From Bugula neritina (Eukaryota > Bryozoa > Gymnolaemata > Cheilostomatida > Bugulidae): 64,000 bases of DNA. Positions 36,029-49,204 of this stretch are shown here, piece after piece. Position 1 is the first letter of the stretch. Each line of letters starts with the position of its first letter. Both the position numbers and the translations under genes were made by a program. The stretch covers positions 7,120,207 through 7,184,206 of the forward strand of contig OZ037767.1 in the NCBI GenBank assembly GCA_964035545.1. Direction: 5' to 3'. The notes beneath the pieces are model-generated. The model did not search any database and was not told the origin of the DNA. It worked only from the letters and a program-made list of their open reading frames with translations.

Positions 36029-39000
36029 TTAAGATCTGCCGGAGAGGTAATTGACATCACAGACCACCATCTTGTCAACAATTGAACCAATCAGAAGCTT
36101 CCTATTAGTATAGATAGCTACAGAAGATGCCTGAATGACTGACATATCATCAACAAATACGGATTCTACTTCAGCCACTCCAGTTGGGTCCTTCACTCTA
36201 ATCACCTAAAAGTGTTTATAATTAGCTAATAATTCAGCATCATATAAAATTTGAGCTTGATGGTTGAAAAACAATTCGACATCATATAAAATGCATAAAG
36301 TTGTATAAACTAGTCAAGGAGCAGCCAATAATTAGTTGAAGATTAAAGCTGCCCATCAAAATGTAAAGCTCTAGACTCTAGAGCCAATGGAAAGCATTAA
36401 ATGTGTACATAAAAAAGTTGATGTTTTTAAGAAATTACGCAGCAAATGATTAAAACAATGGCAGTTTGCAATGAAAATGTTTCACTTCATTCAAATTTAG
36501 TGAAAATTGGTGTGAGCAAACTGTTGATATTCAGCTTCATGCTTTCAGTTTTGGGTTTGGAAAAATCTTTCAAGAGAAAACAACTACCAAGTTATTAGAC
36601 AGACTGGAAACTACATGGGAATACTACACACCTACAACTTTACATGTAAAGAGAGTGTTGCTTCAGCTTGTTCTCATCACCAACTTAGAGTAGAACATGA
36701 AATATCACTAGAGGTGACTGGCTGTACTTACGGTGGAGTGACAGCCATGTCTGTTAGGGTAATCCAAGTGTTCCATTGTCTCTTCTAGAATATTTTGACA
36801 TCCTAGCCATAGATCTCCAAACTCATCAATCTTTATATTATCCAGACTGCCAATAGGTATTGGAATACTCTACCAATAATATAATCATAGACATCAGTAA
36901 CCTAATACTCTATCAATAATATAACCATAGACATGATTTTCTGCTATAAGAGTTATAAAATATGCTACGCAGAGGTCAATGTTTGGAAAAATTATAGCAT
37001 AGACTATCCTACATTGAAATAGATCAGCTTAGGTTGTTGTATCATAAATCAATGTTGCCATGATGCCAATGGGAGAAAGTCCTCATGGTTGACATTACAA
37101 TGCGAATAAATTTTTCATTTGCTGTAACCCCTATGGAAATCCACTTGATATATGAAAACGCAGTGATTGACTAAACAGTCGTTGAATTAATATTTTGAGC
37201 TCAATGTAAGTTCAGTAGGGCTTCATTCAATAACTTTTTCACTACAGCTAAAAAGTGATAAGTTTAAAAACTGCAATAAAAACTTCCTAAAATACGAGGC
37301 TGTTTACCTTGAAATATTGAAGAGTGTTGTCACTTCTCTTAGTAAACACCTTTACAGCTCCTTTTGTGTTAACATAAGCAAATCTAAAAAATAGATAATT
37401 CAAATCATAAGATGAAATAGACATAAATACATACATACATACACGCACGCACGCAGGCACGCACACACACACACACATATATATATATATGTATATAAAT
37501 TGTAAACATGAATAACAGCTACAGACATACTATTAAACCATTATTCCAGTGATAACAATATTCATCCGATAAAAAATTATAATAGTAATTAAGATTGATT
37601 ACATGCATATATAACAATAGTCTAGACAACCTTTATTAATTGTAACAAAAAGTTTTCTGGGAAAACAAAACATGTCTTAATCACTTGCAGCGGAAATAAA
37701 GCATATAGAAAAAAAATGGTTTCTATAAACATTGCATTGGGATGGTATCAAATTTTCTAGTATGAATTATTTTAAATTGAATTGTGTCATAATTTTGATT
37801 TATATAATATATAAATCAAAATTATGATACAATGTAATTTAAAACAATTCATACTATATATATCTGCCTAAAACATATTCCCTATTTTCAAGTCAAACTG
37901 TAAGCAAACAAGTATATCTTCACATAATTGTATCCAACACACACCTGTCATCACCTGTCACACCATTGGGAAGCAGAAGACCATCTGCAGCTACCATATA
38001 CTTGTTGTCATTCACATAAAGTACGTTTGAAGTTTTAAATCCAAACAGAAGGAGCTCTATTGTAGTGGAGAGTCTGTCTCTAAACCTTGCTTGAAACATG
38101 TTGGTAAGATAAAAGCTGTCTTCCCCAGTCAGAGAGACACTGTTGATACTACAAATAAGAAAGTTTAATGTAGATTTAGCTAAAATAGGCTAAATAGTCA
38201 CATCAAAATCTCCATGTAGTAATTATCACAGTGTGATTACAAAGTTTTACTTTCTGTCTTTATTGAGAAGTTGAAAACCACCAATTAAATATTAAAACAA
38301 ACAGAAAATAAACAGAAACAGAGCAACCAATAACTATAATTTTAAGCTCTAAAGTGTTAAGATGCTTAAACATATAAAGAATATAGGTCAGCCGTATACT
38401 TTACAAACATCTCAAGTCACTATGGTTCTCATAAGCATAAATCACATTTAGAAACACAGAAAGTAAATATATTTTGATTAATGTTAAATTGATACCTAAT
38501 ATGTGTTCATAATGATAAAAATAACTTTAGCAGATGTATATTTGCAATGTCAAATTGATATTTAAACATTCTAAACAGTGAGAATCATTTTAGTCACATC
38601 TTTTTTTTAAAACCTTCATGAAGCTGAAAAACATATTTATAACAGATATGATAAATCAGTGAAAGTACTGCTACATGGAAATGACGTATAGAAATTAAAG
38701 AATTCTGTAGCAAATGACGCCATTACATGTACAATATAGTAGAATGTAGATCAAACATTTTTACCCGAACACTTGAAAGTTACCACTAGTTATGGTCTAG
38801 TATTCACCTACATTTCAGATTACAGTGCATGGTTACAGTTCAGCCATAGTAGTGGCTTTAAAATAGAAAAACTAATAGAATAAAGCAACTAGAAGCATAT
38901 TGTAATCCTAGGTGTGACTACTGTTAGCCAATTCAGTCTCTGAAGATGGTTTAATAGCAGCATATGTGATGTAACAAAAAAACTCACGCAAGTTTATAAT

Positions 39001-41760
39001 CACTATCCCTGTGAGAAACCCCTGATGGAAAAGGTTTTTTGTTAAATTGGGCCAATGACTTATTCAGATGGGGCACAGAAGCAATTATGACTGGATGCTC
39101 TTCCTAACATCATCAATGACCTTGTCCGCCCCGACCCATGACCTCATGTTTACTAGGCAAACTATCTAACCCCTAGACCACGGTTGCTCTCTAGCATATG
39201 TGTGGTAACAAAATAACGAAAATGGAAATGATAATCTAAGAACATTTACTTTAATATAACAGAAACTCATACTTTCTCATATATTCATAGTCCTGGTAGA
39301 GCTTTGTAAGGGTTAGAGAACTTTTACCATCATAAAGAAATCTCCCAACAGCCTCCGGCATATGAAAAACTATGAAGACTGAAACAGATTCTAAAATAAA
39401 GAAATTGATCAGCAATCACTAAGAAAAAACTGAAATGTAAATTTTCTATGTTTGAAATACAAATAATACTAAAACAAAGTGCCCAGTAAAATGATTTAAT
39501 AAATCTACTAACTATTCTTGTGCACCCAGTGGCTAAGTCCATGTGGCTCAAAATTCCTGTCTGCAGGCCAACCAACAATATTTAACTTTTCTACAGATTT
39601 AAAACTTTTTTTGGTATCCATCATGTAGATCGCTCCCTTCACTAAATTTGTTGAGTAGTCAAAATTTTTACTGAAACCTTTGAGACCCTAAAATACAAAT
39701 ACAAATGATACCTGTATGCCATGGAACTTTCTACAAACTTGGTATAAATGTTGTCAAAATAGTAATTCCTACCAGACATTTATTTAGCATTAAATTAGTC
39801 ACATATATCTTGGCTATCGGACAAATACAACTTCAGAACAGTAAGCTCAATTATACTGGTTTTATAATAAATTTGTTGCATGCAAAGCTCATAGAGTGAC
39901 AAAGTTTCTGTTGGACCCTCAGCACTATAGAACTGATGCCAACTATTGCTGACTTTCATTGTTTGCTGTTCTTTGCTGCTGCAAAACTTTAATGAAAGCA
40001 TTGCTTACGAAAACAGTTTAAAAAATAAAATATAAATGAAAAGTTGGAAACATTATATCATATTATGCTTCAACACACTTACAGATGTTACCAGTAGTTT
40101 TCCTGATGGTAGTAATGTCATATCTTCTGACCCTGCAGTCGCTACAACCAGTAGAAACTACAGGAATGATATTACGCAAGTAGCGAAACGTTTCCAAAGG
40201 GGTGTGACTAAAATGGGTGGCCACCTGGTGTCGCGGTCCGTGACACCCATTTTAGTCATAAGAGGGGGTTTTGACTTAAATGGGTGTCGCGAAGATTTTT
40301 AGTTTTATTTTCACATTTTGTAGACATTTTTCTTTGTTAATATTTCTCACAGCGTTTTTAATAGTTTGAAGTAGATTTTTCATAAGTTAGCATATCTATG
40401 ATTATAACGATAACAGTAAAATTGAGTGAAAATTAAATTTTTGATGAGGAAAGATAACTCTTGACGAGTTTGATTTTTGTTAAACTTAATTTAATTTAAT
40501 CATTATTTATTCATGTTTTTTGGTTTAAACGATTGTGAAATGCTATTTATTCACCGAAGATATATCTAAAAGCAATTTCAGCAGTCACAAATGTCTAAAA
40601 ATCTGAAAATAAAACGAAAATTGTTCGCGACACCCATTTTAGTCAAAACCTCCCCTTATGACTAAAATGGGTGTCACGGACCGCGACACCGGGTGGCCAC
40701 CCATTTTAGTCACACCCTTTCCAAAGTGTCACATTCACATAAAATATATAAATGCATAAAGTTATTTATGAAGACACATTTTCACGTTCAGGATATTTGC
40801 AATATATTTACATGAGTGCTTGTAAAATCTCTCCATACTTATTAAAATAGAAGAAAGAAATTTTTTGGGATAGAAAAAGCAAGCTTATCTAACAAATAAA
40901 TGAGCTTACTGAATCCTTCAACAACGTGGCACTCCCCAGGATAATGCTTCATGATTTGGTTGCCATAGCCCTTCATTATGTAACTTCAACAAAATGTTAA
41001 TACATACTTACTAAAATTAAAAATAACTGGGCACATAGCTAGAAAAATATTACAGCAAATAAAAAACTTTTTATTTCTGAAAGTTCTTTGTTTTATATTT
41101 TAAAGCTATAAATAATATTAAAGCAAACTCTACAACCATAACAGTAACTTCAGGTATGAGTTAGAGAGAAAAATTAGTGCTAAGGTTTGGTAGAGATATT
41201 TTTATATCAAACATGCTATTTATTTCAGATTTCTAAACAATTGATTCAGTTAAATATCTGATCTGGGTTTAAGTTACATTAACTTCATAACTTGTAAAGA
41301 TATTAATTTCCAACTTGTGCACTAGCACTCTTAAATAGTTAACTAATTACCTACACCAAGACAGTTTTCATGCCTGTAAATGGGATATGATAGTGATATG
41401 ACAAACCTTAGAGTATTAGTATTACATTTACTATCATTATTATTACTAATAGTAATACTAATAGTAATAGTATTCTACTAATACTAATAGTAATAGAAAT
41501 GGTTAAAGTCATAGTCAATCATACTCATAGTGATAGTCATAGTGCAACATCCTGATTTTGATTATCATTATGATTATGATCAACTATAACTATAACCTCA
41601 GCAGTAGCCGGTATGACTGCATAAAGACAACTATTAGTATTACTATCACTGCATTTATAAGTTAAAGTACAAGTTAAACTAAAACTTACACAACCTTTCC
41701 CAAGTGCAAAAGCACAACAGAAGTCAAAGTTGCTATTATAACTTTCACATATATATTCAT
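36029..41760 (-). CDS. Serum paraoxonase/arylesterase-like protein, copy 3
   Basis: Exons, 5' to 3': 41690-41760, 40910-40983, 40083-40141, 39513-39687, 39273-39390, 37945-38148, 37308-37383, 36732-36869 and 36029-36205. They total 1092 nt, giving 363 residues. The N-terminus is a hydrophobic stretch of about 20 residues followed by a charged linker, like the retained signal/anchor of PON1. Landmarks: Cys42, GSEDM (Ca2+ ligands 54/55), PHGLS (His117), His136, Asn168, PNG (Asn227), GSLDN (Asp269/Asn270), LWLGC, and Cys354 near the C-terminus. Several of these keep the exact human PON1 number. Nine exons is also the vertebrate PON gene layout. The role is inferred as a Ca2+-dependent lactonase/esterase; the substrate is unknown. 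Intron 2 holds a MITE, but the flanking splice sites are intact. Confidence 0.88.
37771..37858. repeat. Fold-back palindrome in PON copy 3, intron 6
   Basis: About 42-bp arms (AGTATGAATTATTTTAAATT... facing its complement ...AAAACAATTCATACT) meet at a central ATAT, with few mismatches. The right arm corresponds to the single direct copy in PON copy 1 (about 8730-8790). In copy 2 only the inverted arm is kept. Confidence 0.8.
38979..39192 (-). repeat. tRNA-derived SINE in PON copy 3, intron 5
   Basis: Third orthologue of the intron 5 SINE. Its B-box region is more decayed (TCCGCCCCGACC on the plus strand) than in copies 1 and 2. Confidence 0.72.
40200..40717. mobile_element. Mutator-type MITE (518 bp) in PON copy 3, intron 2
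   Basis: Terminal inverted repeats of about 95-100 bp with only a few mismatches begin GGGTGTGACTAAAATGGGTG. They flank an AT-rich core and are bounded by a perfect 9-bp target-site duplication, TTTCCAAAG (40191-40199 and 40718-40726). Copies 1 and 2 have the empty site. Long TIRs with 9-bp duplications are the hallmark of Mutator/MULE elements. No transposase is encoded. Within each TIR a second inverted block (TGACACCCATTTTAGTCA) faces the first, so each end could itself form a hairpin. Confidence 0.9.
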
Positions 41761-42779
41761 CTTTGAACTTGGTCTTGAAGCCTGCAGAAAAGTTGAAGAA
41801 ATTCAATTGCAGAGATGTAATAATATACAATAACTATACGATCAATTCAAATACTTCAATCAACTACTAATGACGGTAGCGATAGAATATTAGGAAATTC
41901 AAGGGATTAACTTATTAGTTATTACCTTGACTTTGAACAAGTAGAATAAATCATTTGCCAATGAACCTCAAAATGGGCGGGTCTCAAAAACTGAAACTGA
42001 AATGAAATAGATGGAATCGTCCTCATTCAGCGTTAGTAACTTGTAACCCCTCTTGAAAGTTGAATACATCGCGGTTTTCGATTCACTCCGATCTCAAAGC
42101 ATGATTCGATTTGACCTCTAGATGGAGGCGCCTACAAAGGAATTTTAACTTGATTAGCGAACATAACATCACACGGTCTTGCCAATCGCCAGATTTGATT
42201 ATAACCAGTATGCTCTTCACCTCTTCAACTACAACTTGTTGCATGGTTGTTAGGGTACAATGCCATGCAAATCCAAATAGGGAACCAGCAAACTTGCTAT
42301 CAAGCTTTTGCAATATGCCTGTTCTCTTATTGTAGTTTTTGCAAAGCAGCTGTAGCCTGTAGGCCTTCCTTTTATCATTTATATAGGTATGTCATATGAG
42401 TTGTGAATGTAATATAATAGATTATACCATGGCACACGGTGCATGCACTTAGATACATGTTACAACTTACAATATACCAGTTCTGCATGTGGGCTGTGTC
42501 TTCAAGCAAAGTGATTATTGACTTATACAAGCTTGAATACAGCTGCTGTATTTGCTGTTGCATTAGGTTATCTAATAGATAAATCATTCTAATGATTCAC
42601 TTGCAGCTTTTTTTAGAATAGTATGTAAGTTTTTCAATGCCTATACCTCTATAACATGGCTTGAAGCTTTTCATTGCAATAAAAATGCTATAAGAAGACA
42701 ACTCTACTTGAATAAAGTCTGACAATTTAAAATTATTATATTTAGAATTCACAATGATACTATTTCTATATTATTTTAA

Positions 42780-42909
42780 GTATATAATTAGATAATTAGT
42801 TATTACTTGTTTTGGTAGAATACATTAAATTATAAAAAACCTTTCTATCATAAAGACCTGACAGACCATTATACAACAACTTCTTTATAGTCCATCTAGC
42901 AGCAATCTA
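42780..42909. repeat. Truncated start of a fourth duplication unit
   Basis: About 130 bp match the first bases of units 1-3 (TTGTTTTGGTAGAATACATT through TCTAGCAGCAATCT). The match stops abruptly at about 42909, which marks the right-hand breakpoint of the array. Confidence 0.8.
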
Positions 42910-43134
42910 TTTCAGCAACACAAATATGGCCTTTTTCTCAGAAAAGTTCTACTGTTTTATGCTTGGAGCAAATAAAATTTGATTGATGGTTAAAATTTTG
43001 TTTAGTTTTATCAAGTTGCTACTTATTTAGCATGCAGGTTAGAAATTGTTCGCAACTAATTGTAAGACGGCACTGAATCTTGTTTGTTGCAAACTGTGTG
43101 TATATAACCTTATATATGTAGAGCTACTTGCACA

Positions 43135-43140
43135 TGTACG

Positions 43141-43174
<34 letters not shown>

Positions 43175-43296
43175 TGTATGTATGTATGTATGTATGTATG
43201 TATGTATGTATGTATGTATGTATGTATGTATGTATGTATGTATGTATGTATGTATGTATGTATGTACGTATGTACGTATGTACGTATGTATGTATG
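43135..43296. repeat. (ATGT)n microsatellite
   Basis: About 160 bp of GTAT tetranucleotides with a few GTAC variants at the right edge. It lies 226 bp downstream of the MMACHC-like stop codon. Confidence 0.97.
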
Positions 43297-43521
43297 CAGA
43301 TACCCTGTAAGTACTGTTAACATCTCATCAAAGTACTGAGCTCAAAGGTTATGCAATTGATTTTATTATTATATTAGTTTTTACAGAAGCAACAAAAACC
43401 ATCGATTATTTCTTTGTGATCTACACAATAGTACAACATCTAGGCCTGTATTAATGTATGATCATTGATTCCTGTACTAATTAGTACGTTTGTAATTCAG
43501 TCAATATAAAAAGAAAAGTTA

Positions 43522-45472
43522 TTATTGTTGTCCCTGGCTGTTATTCTTCTCTAGCAATTCAATCTTCTCCTGATTCGATGGGAAGACATCAACTGGCTCA
43601 GGAGACTCAAAGCTCTGAGAAGCCTTCAACTCTTCCATAATTATGACACCAGAGAATCTCACATTGTCTTTATAGGCAGCATTTGCAGACACTCCAAAGA
43701 ACTCCTGTAATTGTATAAAATGTTAAGATCAACTATATATTCTAGTTGCCTTTATATCCTAAACCAATCAACTGACACTTATAAATTATACATGCTGAAT
43801 AGATTTATAGAGTTTACATTATAAGCCATATATACTTGTTTAATCATCTTTTCGTGGTCTAAATACAATAAGTAAAATTTCAAAAAATAATAAAATTTGG
43901 AAAGTGCCCTTGTTTTATTTGTTAAAGTAGTCTGAGATAGAGTTGCCTTACCCTGTTTGCCCAAGAGGCTGGCTCAGGGTTCACGTGATGACGTTGATAG
44001 TAGAAGGCAGCCCCTGCACTATGACCTGCTGTTTGAACGTGTACATAAGGAAGAGATATGTCTCCCACTTTCTTCATATCTGAGGAGTTTATTAGACGTA
44101 GAGAATCATTTCCAAAGCATGTACCATTGTAATGCTGAAATACATATACATAGAAAAAATTCAAGTAGGTCTTCGCTACTAATCATCAAACAATTTGTGA
44201 AACAACTCTCCTACTGGGGGGGGGGGCAGTATTTTACAGCTCAGCTCCCAATTTTTCAGAACTACACTGTCTCCCCTAACACTCTGTCAGTTTTTAAGAT
44301 TCACCAGCCCCTCAAGTTCTTGGGAGGTAGCCTAATACCCCACTACACTCAGGACCAAGCTAGTGATAAAAATGCTGCCCTCATTGGGAATAGAACTGAA
44401 GTTCTCCAACTTACAAGCTAACATTCTACCTGTTAAACTCTAGGGCTATTGGGGTATCTCAACATCACACAATTAACAACTAGGCAAATATTTTGCAGTG
44501 TGACTGTATTTTATTATGCTTCAAGACATTTATCTGAAAACATTCTAATAATGACAAGTAATAATAATGAACTATTATCTTGTTTTATGTAACACATACA
44601 TATAATAATAATATAACTCTTTCCATATAATCAGTCACCTGCTGAATTGTGTCAAATATTCCCTGCATAGACTGGTCTGGTTCATGGCAATCAGCAGCAG
44701 TAGCAGAGTTTGTGAAGATAAAAGCTATGGTATCATTACTGTATGGCAGCTTCATGTTTTCTCCTTTATATCCAGGATAATTCAGCAGAACATCTCTATT
44801 GTAATCACCTATCTATTTATATGGAAATTATAAATGCTGCATGCTAGTAATTCACCTTACTATGCAATATTATAACTGTAGCTTGACTGTCATACGTACA
44901 CATAGATGTCATCTTATAAAGAAGAGTACAAAATGTTGCAAAAAACAATTAGGTTGACTTACATTCTAGTAGCAACACCCATTTAATTGTTTATCCATGT
45001 TAAGAAAATATTTTCGCATCTATATACTATTACATTTTTTTAGTTATAAAATAATAGATCTATATTAACCCGTTGTCATGTCTGCGATATGCAATAAATC
45101 AATCAATAGAGAATGTTTTACATTATCTTCCCAGCACTGGCGATATAGCCCAGAAAAATAATTTGTCTGCAGAAATTCACAATATCATAACATTGCATCA
45201 TATTTTATTTGAGGAAGAATGAATATCAGTGATTAATTAAACCTATATATATTATATTGGTAAGAGATTATTACCTTGAAAGGGAAAGCAGCCATTCCAG
45301 CAGTTGCTGCTGTTTCATTGACATATTGCGACACATTATCTACACTAAAAATAATATGTTTATACAATGATATATTATTATATTATTACAACTTGACGTT
45401 TTATGGCTCACTTAAATATTTAAGATATATAACTTTAGGTAGAAACTCATACCTCAATCCGCCTGCATTCAT
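43522..45472 (-). CDS. MMACHC: MMACHC-like cobalamin trafficking/decyanating protein
   Basis: Exons, 5' to 3': 45453-45472, 45275-45344, 44639-44812, 43952-44134 and 43522-43704. All phases fit, giving 209 residues. MMACHC (cblC) binds vitamin B12 in the cytosol and removes its upper ligand using flavin or glutathione. Family matches: MAAFPFKIGDYN (human GFEVYPFQVAWYN), DTIAFIFTNSA (human TLAFLVLSTPA), the signature QTAGHSAGAAFYYQR at about 122-136 (human QTAAHVAGAAYYYQR), and VRFSGVII. The protein stops soon after KIELLEKN, so it lacks the segment that follows LLEGFNF in the human protein (282 residues). Either this is a shortened form or a last exon is alternatively spliced. The first exon is only 20 coding bases. 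An upstream ATG exon (about 46650) was considered but does not join in frame. Confidence 0.8.
44225..44452 (-). repeat. tRNA-derived SINE relic in MMACHC-like intron 3
   Basis: On the minus strand there is a TAGAGTTTAACAGGTAGAAT A-box-like region (about 44423-44442) and an AGTTCTATTCCC B-box-like region (44386-44397), spaced as in a tRNA. A G/C-run lies near its other end (about 44216-44226). Not related to the PON intron SINE by eye. Boundaries are approximate. Confidence 0.5.
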
Positions 45473-48400
45473 GGTATTGTTAGAATTGGAAAAGCTTAGT
45501 AATATTTAGTACTTGCTCACAAAAATTATGCAAGAAAACTGTTGCTAAAAGGAAGTTCACAGCACTTTGGTAATTGATATTGATTTAATAATTGTAGGCA
45601 GTAGGAACTATTAGGAAGAGAAAGAGGATAACCACTACATTGTGTCATATTACAAACTTGCTACATCTGTATAATGACAATATTGGTTTTGAATTTTGAA
45701 ATTGCCCACACACACACGCACGCACAAATAACACACGCACACGCAGACAGACGCGTGCATGTTGCACTACTAGAAAAAGCACAATATTCAAATGTCACAA
45801 AACTTTAGTTAACATAACACGGTTAAAATATTATCAAACACCTAGTTGTTACTAATAGTTTCATGTAACAAATAAAGACTCCTTAGGTAAAATGCTACAC
45901 TAGCTATCTATTATATATGTATATAGCTGTAAAACACAGATTCAAATCTAGTAATTTGCTATTGACTACAATGTTGTGCCACTGTTACATGCAGTACATA
46001 CCCACATCTGTATATCCCAACGCTGTATAGAACTATGTCAAAGACTAAGGATAAATTCTAAAAAATAATATTTTAACAATTAAAGTATAAATGGTGTAAT
46101 TACTGTATATTATCTTAGCTGCATACTTTGAAAAAAAAAAGTAATGAATTTATAGTGATATCAGAATTTTGACAATACCAAAAATAATTAAAAGAAATTG
46201 GCAACAATTGTAAAAAATTATGTGTAATAAATAAACTGAGTCAACCTCCGCATTCGTTTTGTTATTTACAACTGAAATTCATTTGATCTGGCTTTAACCT
46301 AATAGAAAGGCACTAAAAGTTAACAATTTCATGCAAGAATACCATTTCCCACCCAATTTTTCTAAAATGTCTAAAAGTAGGATAAAGAAATTAGATTTGC
46401 TGTTTGCATAATAATATTTTCTTATACTGACAAAAATAATTTTTGAGTAGATAAACCCTTGTTACTCACAGTATCAAAAAGAGAGATTCCTCACTATTAT
46501 ACCATCATTAAATAAAGTACTAGTTCAATCTATACTTAATAAATAAAAATATAAAAAATGCAGGATTGTAAAACAGTAACAACTATGCCCTGTCCTTACT
46601 GTAACTATAATATAAGGGAACTAAATACTCACATTCCACAGAAGAGCAAAGTTAAACATGGTTGTTCAGCAGAGGACACACAGAATACAAATGCTCTACT
46701 AGCTGGCATATGTCAAGGTAATAAATAGGCAAATGTATAAACCATGAAGCTGATTGGATGAATCATGTACAGAAAACATGCCTGCAATCCACTAGAACAG
46801 GGCTGTCCAACAGGCGGCCCCAGGGCCAGATGTGGCCTCCAGCCCACATTTATGTGGCCCTCCAAGGCATAAAGCTACAATTAGTTTTTACATGCATACA
46901 TGAATTAGAGTGAAAAACACTTTTTAAACGTCTTATTTCTATACATGCTACAAAACATGCAGTCTGCAGTAACTATTTGGACCTTATTGTGTAATGTTCT
47001 ATGAGAATTTGGAATAAATAAATTTAAAAAATACTGATGCTGTGGCCCCCAGCTCAAGCTGAAGCTTACAATGTGGCCCTCGCCATGAAATATTCCCTTT
47101 CAGTGGCCCTCGGTCTGAAAAGGTTGGACACCCCTGCACTAGAACTCCAAAGTGGTTGCCCGCAAGATAGTGTAAGGTTTTGACCAATGATGACCAATAT
47201 GCACGTCCTAATATAATTTAGAGGCATGTTTTTAAGATAAACTGAGATAAGAGCTTTTATAATTTCAATGCCAAAAAATCTATATTATTAACAAAGGTCG
47301 CTGATCAAAAGTATAGTTTGAAGTCAACATAACAGTTTTGGCAACCAAACGAAGGAATGACTCAAATCTGCAGTTTATATAACCAAAACAAAAATGACTT
47401 TTTTAAAGCTTGATCTTTGCCTTGAATTGTGGTGCCTTGGTTGTGCAGTCATTACAACATTAGGTCTTGTGTTATCTTCATGACCCTCGATCACACAGCA
47501 TATATAAAAACTAGCAGCATTGTATCAACAGTTTTAGCACTAGCCTATTGCATCTCTCAACATCCGTCTTTGGGAGTTATCCCATTAGCCAAGTATAAAC
47601 TGAGTTACATAACCCACCGACCTTTGAACTTTTGAATGAGCTATCAATCATAATATTTATATCCTTTTTTACCTCAAATGAAATTTTAACTATGTTTAGT
47701 TACGCAGTAAAAACTTCATCCATTTATGCAATTGAACATTAGTGCATAGTAAATAGTTACATAAGCTGCAATGTATGAAGCAATGTTGTATGGTGTAACT
47801 GCTAGAAGTAGTCAAATTAATTAACCTCCAACAGATCATGAGGTTCATGATGTATGCAATGGATTCTAAATGTCTATACAATTACTATGAAAACAGAATG
47901 TAAAAGCTATGGAGCCAGTTTAAATCTGGTGAATATCAAGCTTGAGTTTCCAATAACTATTGGACATTGCTAGGAAATTCTAATACACTGTAACAAACTT
48001 CACAAGCCATTTATAGAAGACTGCCAGACAATAATAATTGTTACTAGGTTACTAATATAATGCAAATGTTTAATGCACTTTGTCAATATGTACCAAAAAG
48101 TAATTTTGAATTACAATACACAAACTAGATGTTAAGAGCATATAGCAAGACATGCGAAATCAACTCCCAAATATGTTTATTAATATATTATTATAAAATT
48201 CAAAGTGAACATTGAAATTAGGGCGAAATCATGCAGACTATAGCAACAGTCTCTAATATATTTTATTCTAAATAATACTATAACATTTTATACTAAGTTA
48301 AACATTAACCACAATCTGAATGCATTCATGCTAATTTATTATAACAAATATTAATTCATATGTACATACTATATTAATAAATAAAAATCATTGCTTCTAC

Positions 48401-49204
48401 TACAAGAGAGTTGAACAAATTAAAATAACAGGAGAACCATTTCTCACAGTTTCTAAAATAGTTATAATTATGTTACTACAGAAGTGTCAATGCAGCGTGC
48501 AGTATAAATGCCTCATACAGCACACAATATGGCCTCATACAGTACTATTATTTGTTGTGATATATGTACATCATAGCAAATGCCTTTCCGAATGTTTCCC
48601 AGGAGTCAGTCAGCACCAGGGAGAAGCATCAGCATGAGAAATATGGCACTAGCCATCATCTGTCAGTGGAGTTGTGAGCTAAACGAATAACAACTGAATA
48701 TAATAACATATAGTCTACGTACAAGTAGGACATGCATTAGCAGTACAACAGGAAATCTGAGTTTATATATTTAGTATTATATAAATTAAACTTCATGATA
48801 CCGAGCACATCCTCTAGACTTGCGAAAACTCTTCTGAGGTTTACATTTATTTAGATTTAAGTTACTATAGTCTATACTACGCAAGCGTACAAGTTAGCAT
48901 AGCAGGTAAAGCCTCTATTATACAGTACAGTGCTCCTTTCATCTCACTAACCTACGGGTTCCCGAAACCTTATTTCGTGACATAGTAGAATACTGGATTT
49001 AACTCACGGATTTGTTTAATTTGACCATTTTCCCCTTTACACACATATACATAAGCCACAAAACAGGGACTCAAGCCCTTCTCATAATCTATAGAACTTT
49101 GTGAGAAAATAAACTATGATATACAGAGATAGCACTATACAAGATGATAGATGAGTATATCAGGTAATAAACTCCAAGTGAGTTGTTACAGCCTGCTGCA
49201 ACTT
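45473..49204. other. Intergenic region between HMMR and the MMACHC-like gene
   Basis: About 3.7 kb with a hAT MITE (46798-47136), a CA/CG-rich simple repeat near 45708-45755, and probable 5' UTR/promoter of the MMACHC-like gene. An AATAAA on the minus strand near 48847 could be the HMMR polyadenylation signal, about 360 nt past its stop. No coding region was recognised. Confidence 0.45.
46798..47136. mobile_element. hAT-type MITE (339 bp)
   Basis: Ends CAGGGCTGTCCAAC and GTTGGACACCCCTG are inverted repeats of the classic hAT form (CAGGGGTGTCCAA), bounded by a perfect 8-bp target-site duplication CACTAGAA (46790-46797 and 47137-47144). Internally it has GTGGCCC-rich blocks near each end. No transposase is encoded. 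Confidence 0.93.

Larger units (their letters stand above)
35045..42779. repeat. Segmental duplication unit 3 (paraoxonase copy 3)
   Basis: About 7.7 kb, carrying PON copy 3. Private insertion: a 518-bp Mutator-type MITE in intron 2. It is followed by a truncated fourth unit start at 42780-42909. Confidence 0.88.
41761..43521. other. Spacer between PON copy 3 and the MMACHC-like gene
   Basis: It holds the copy 3 upstream region (about 1 kb alignable to units 1 and 2), the truncated fourth unit start, a large ATGT-type microsatellite, and unique DNA. No further gene was seen. Confidence 0.5.

Noticed and set aside
43039-43339. CMYV/YIHT repetitive frames on both strands
   Set aside because: Products of the ATGT microsatellite, not proteins.
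45990-46660. Alternative upstream start (MFNFALLWN...) for the MMACHC-like gene
   Set aside because: Two candidate upstream exons can be joined to each other but not in frame to the conserved exons; they may be 5' UTR.
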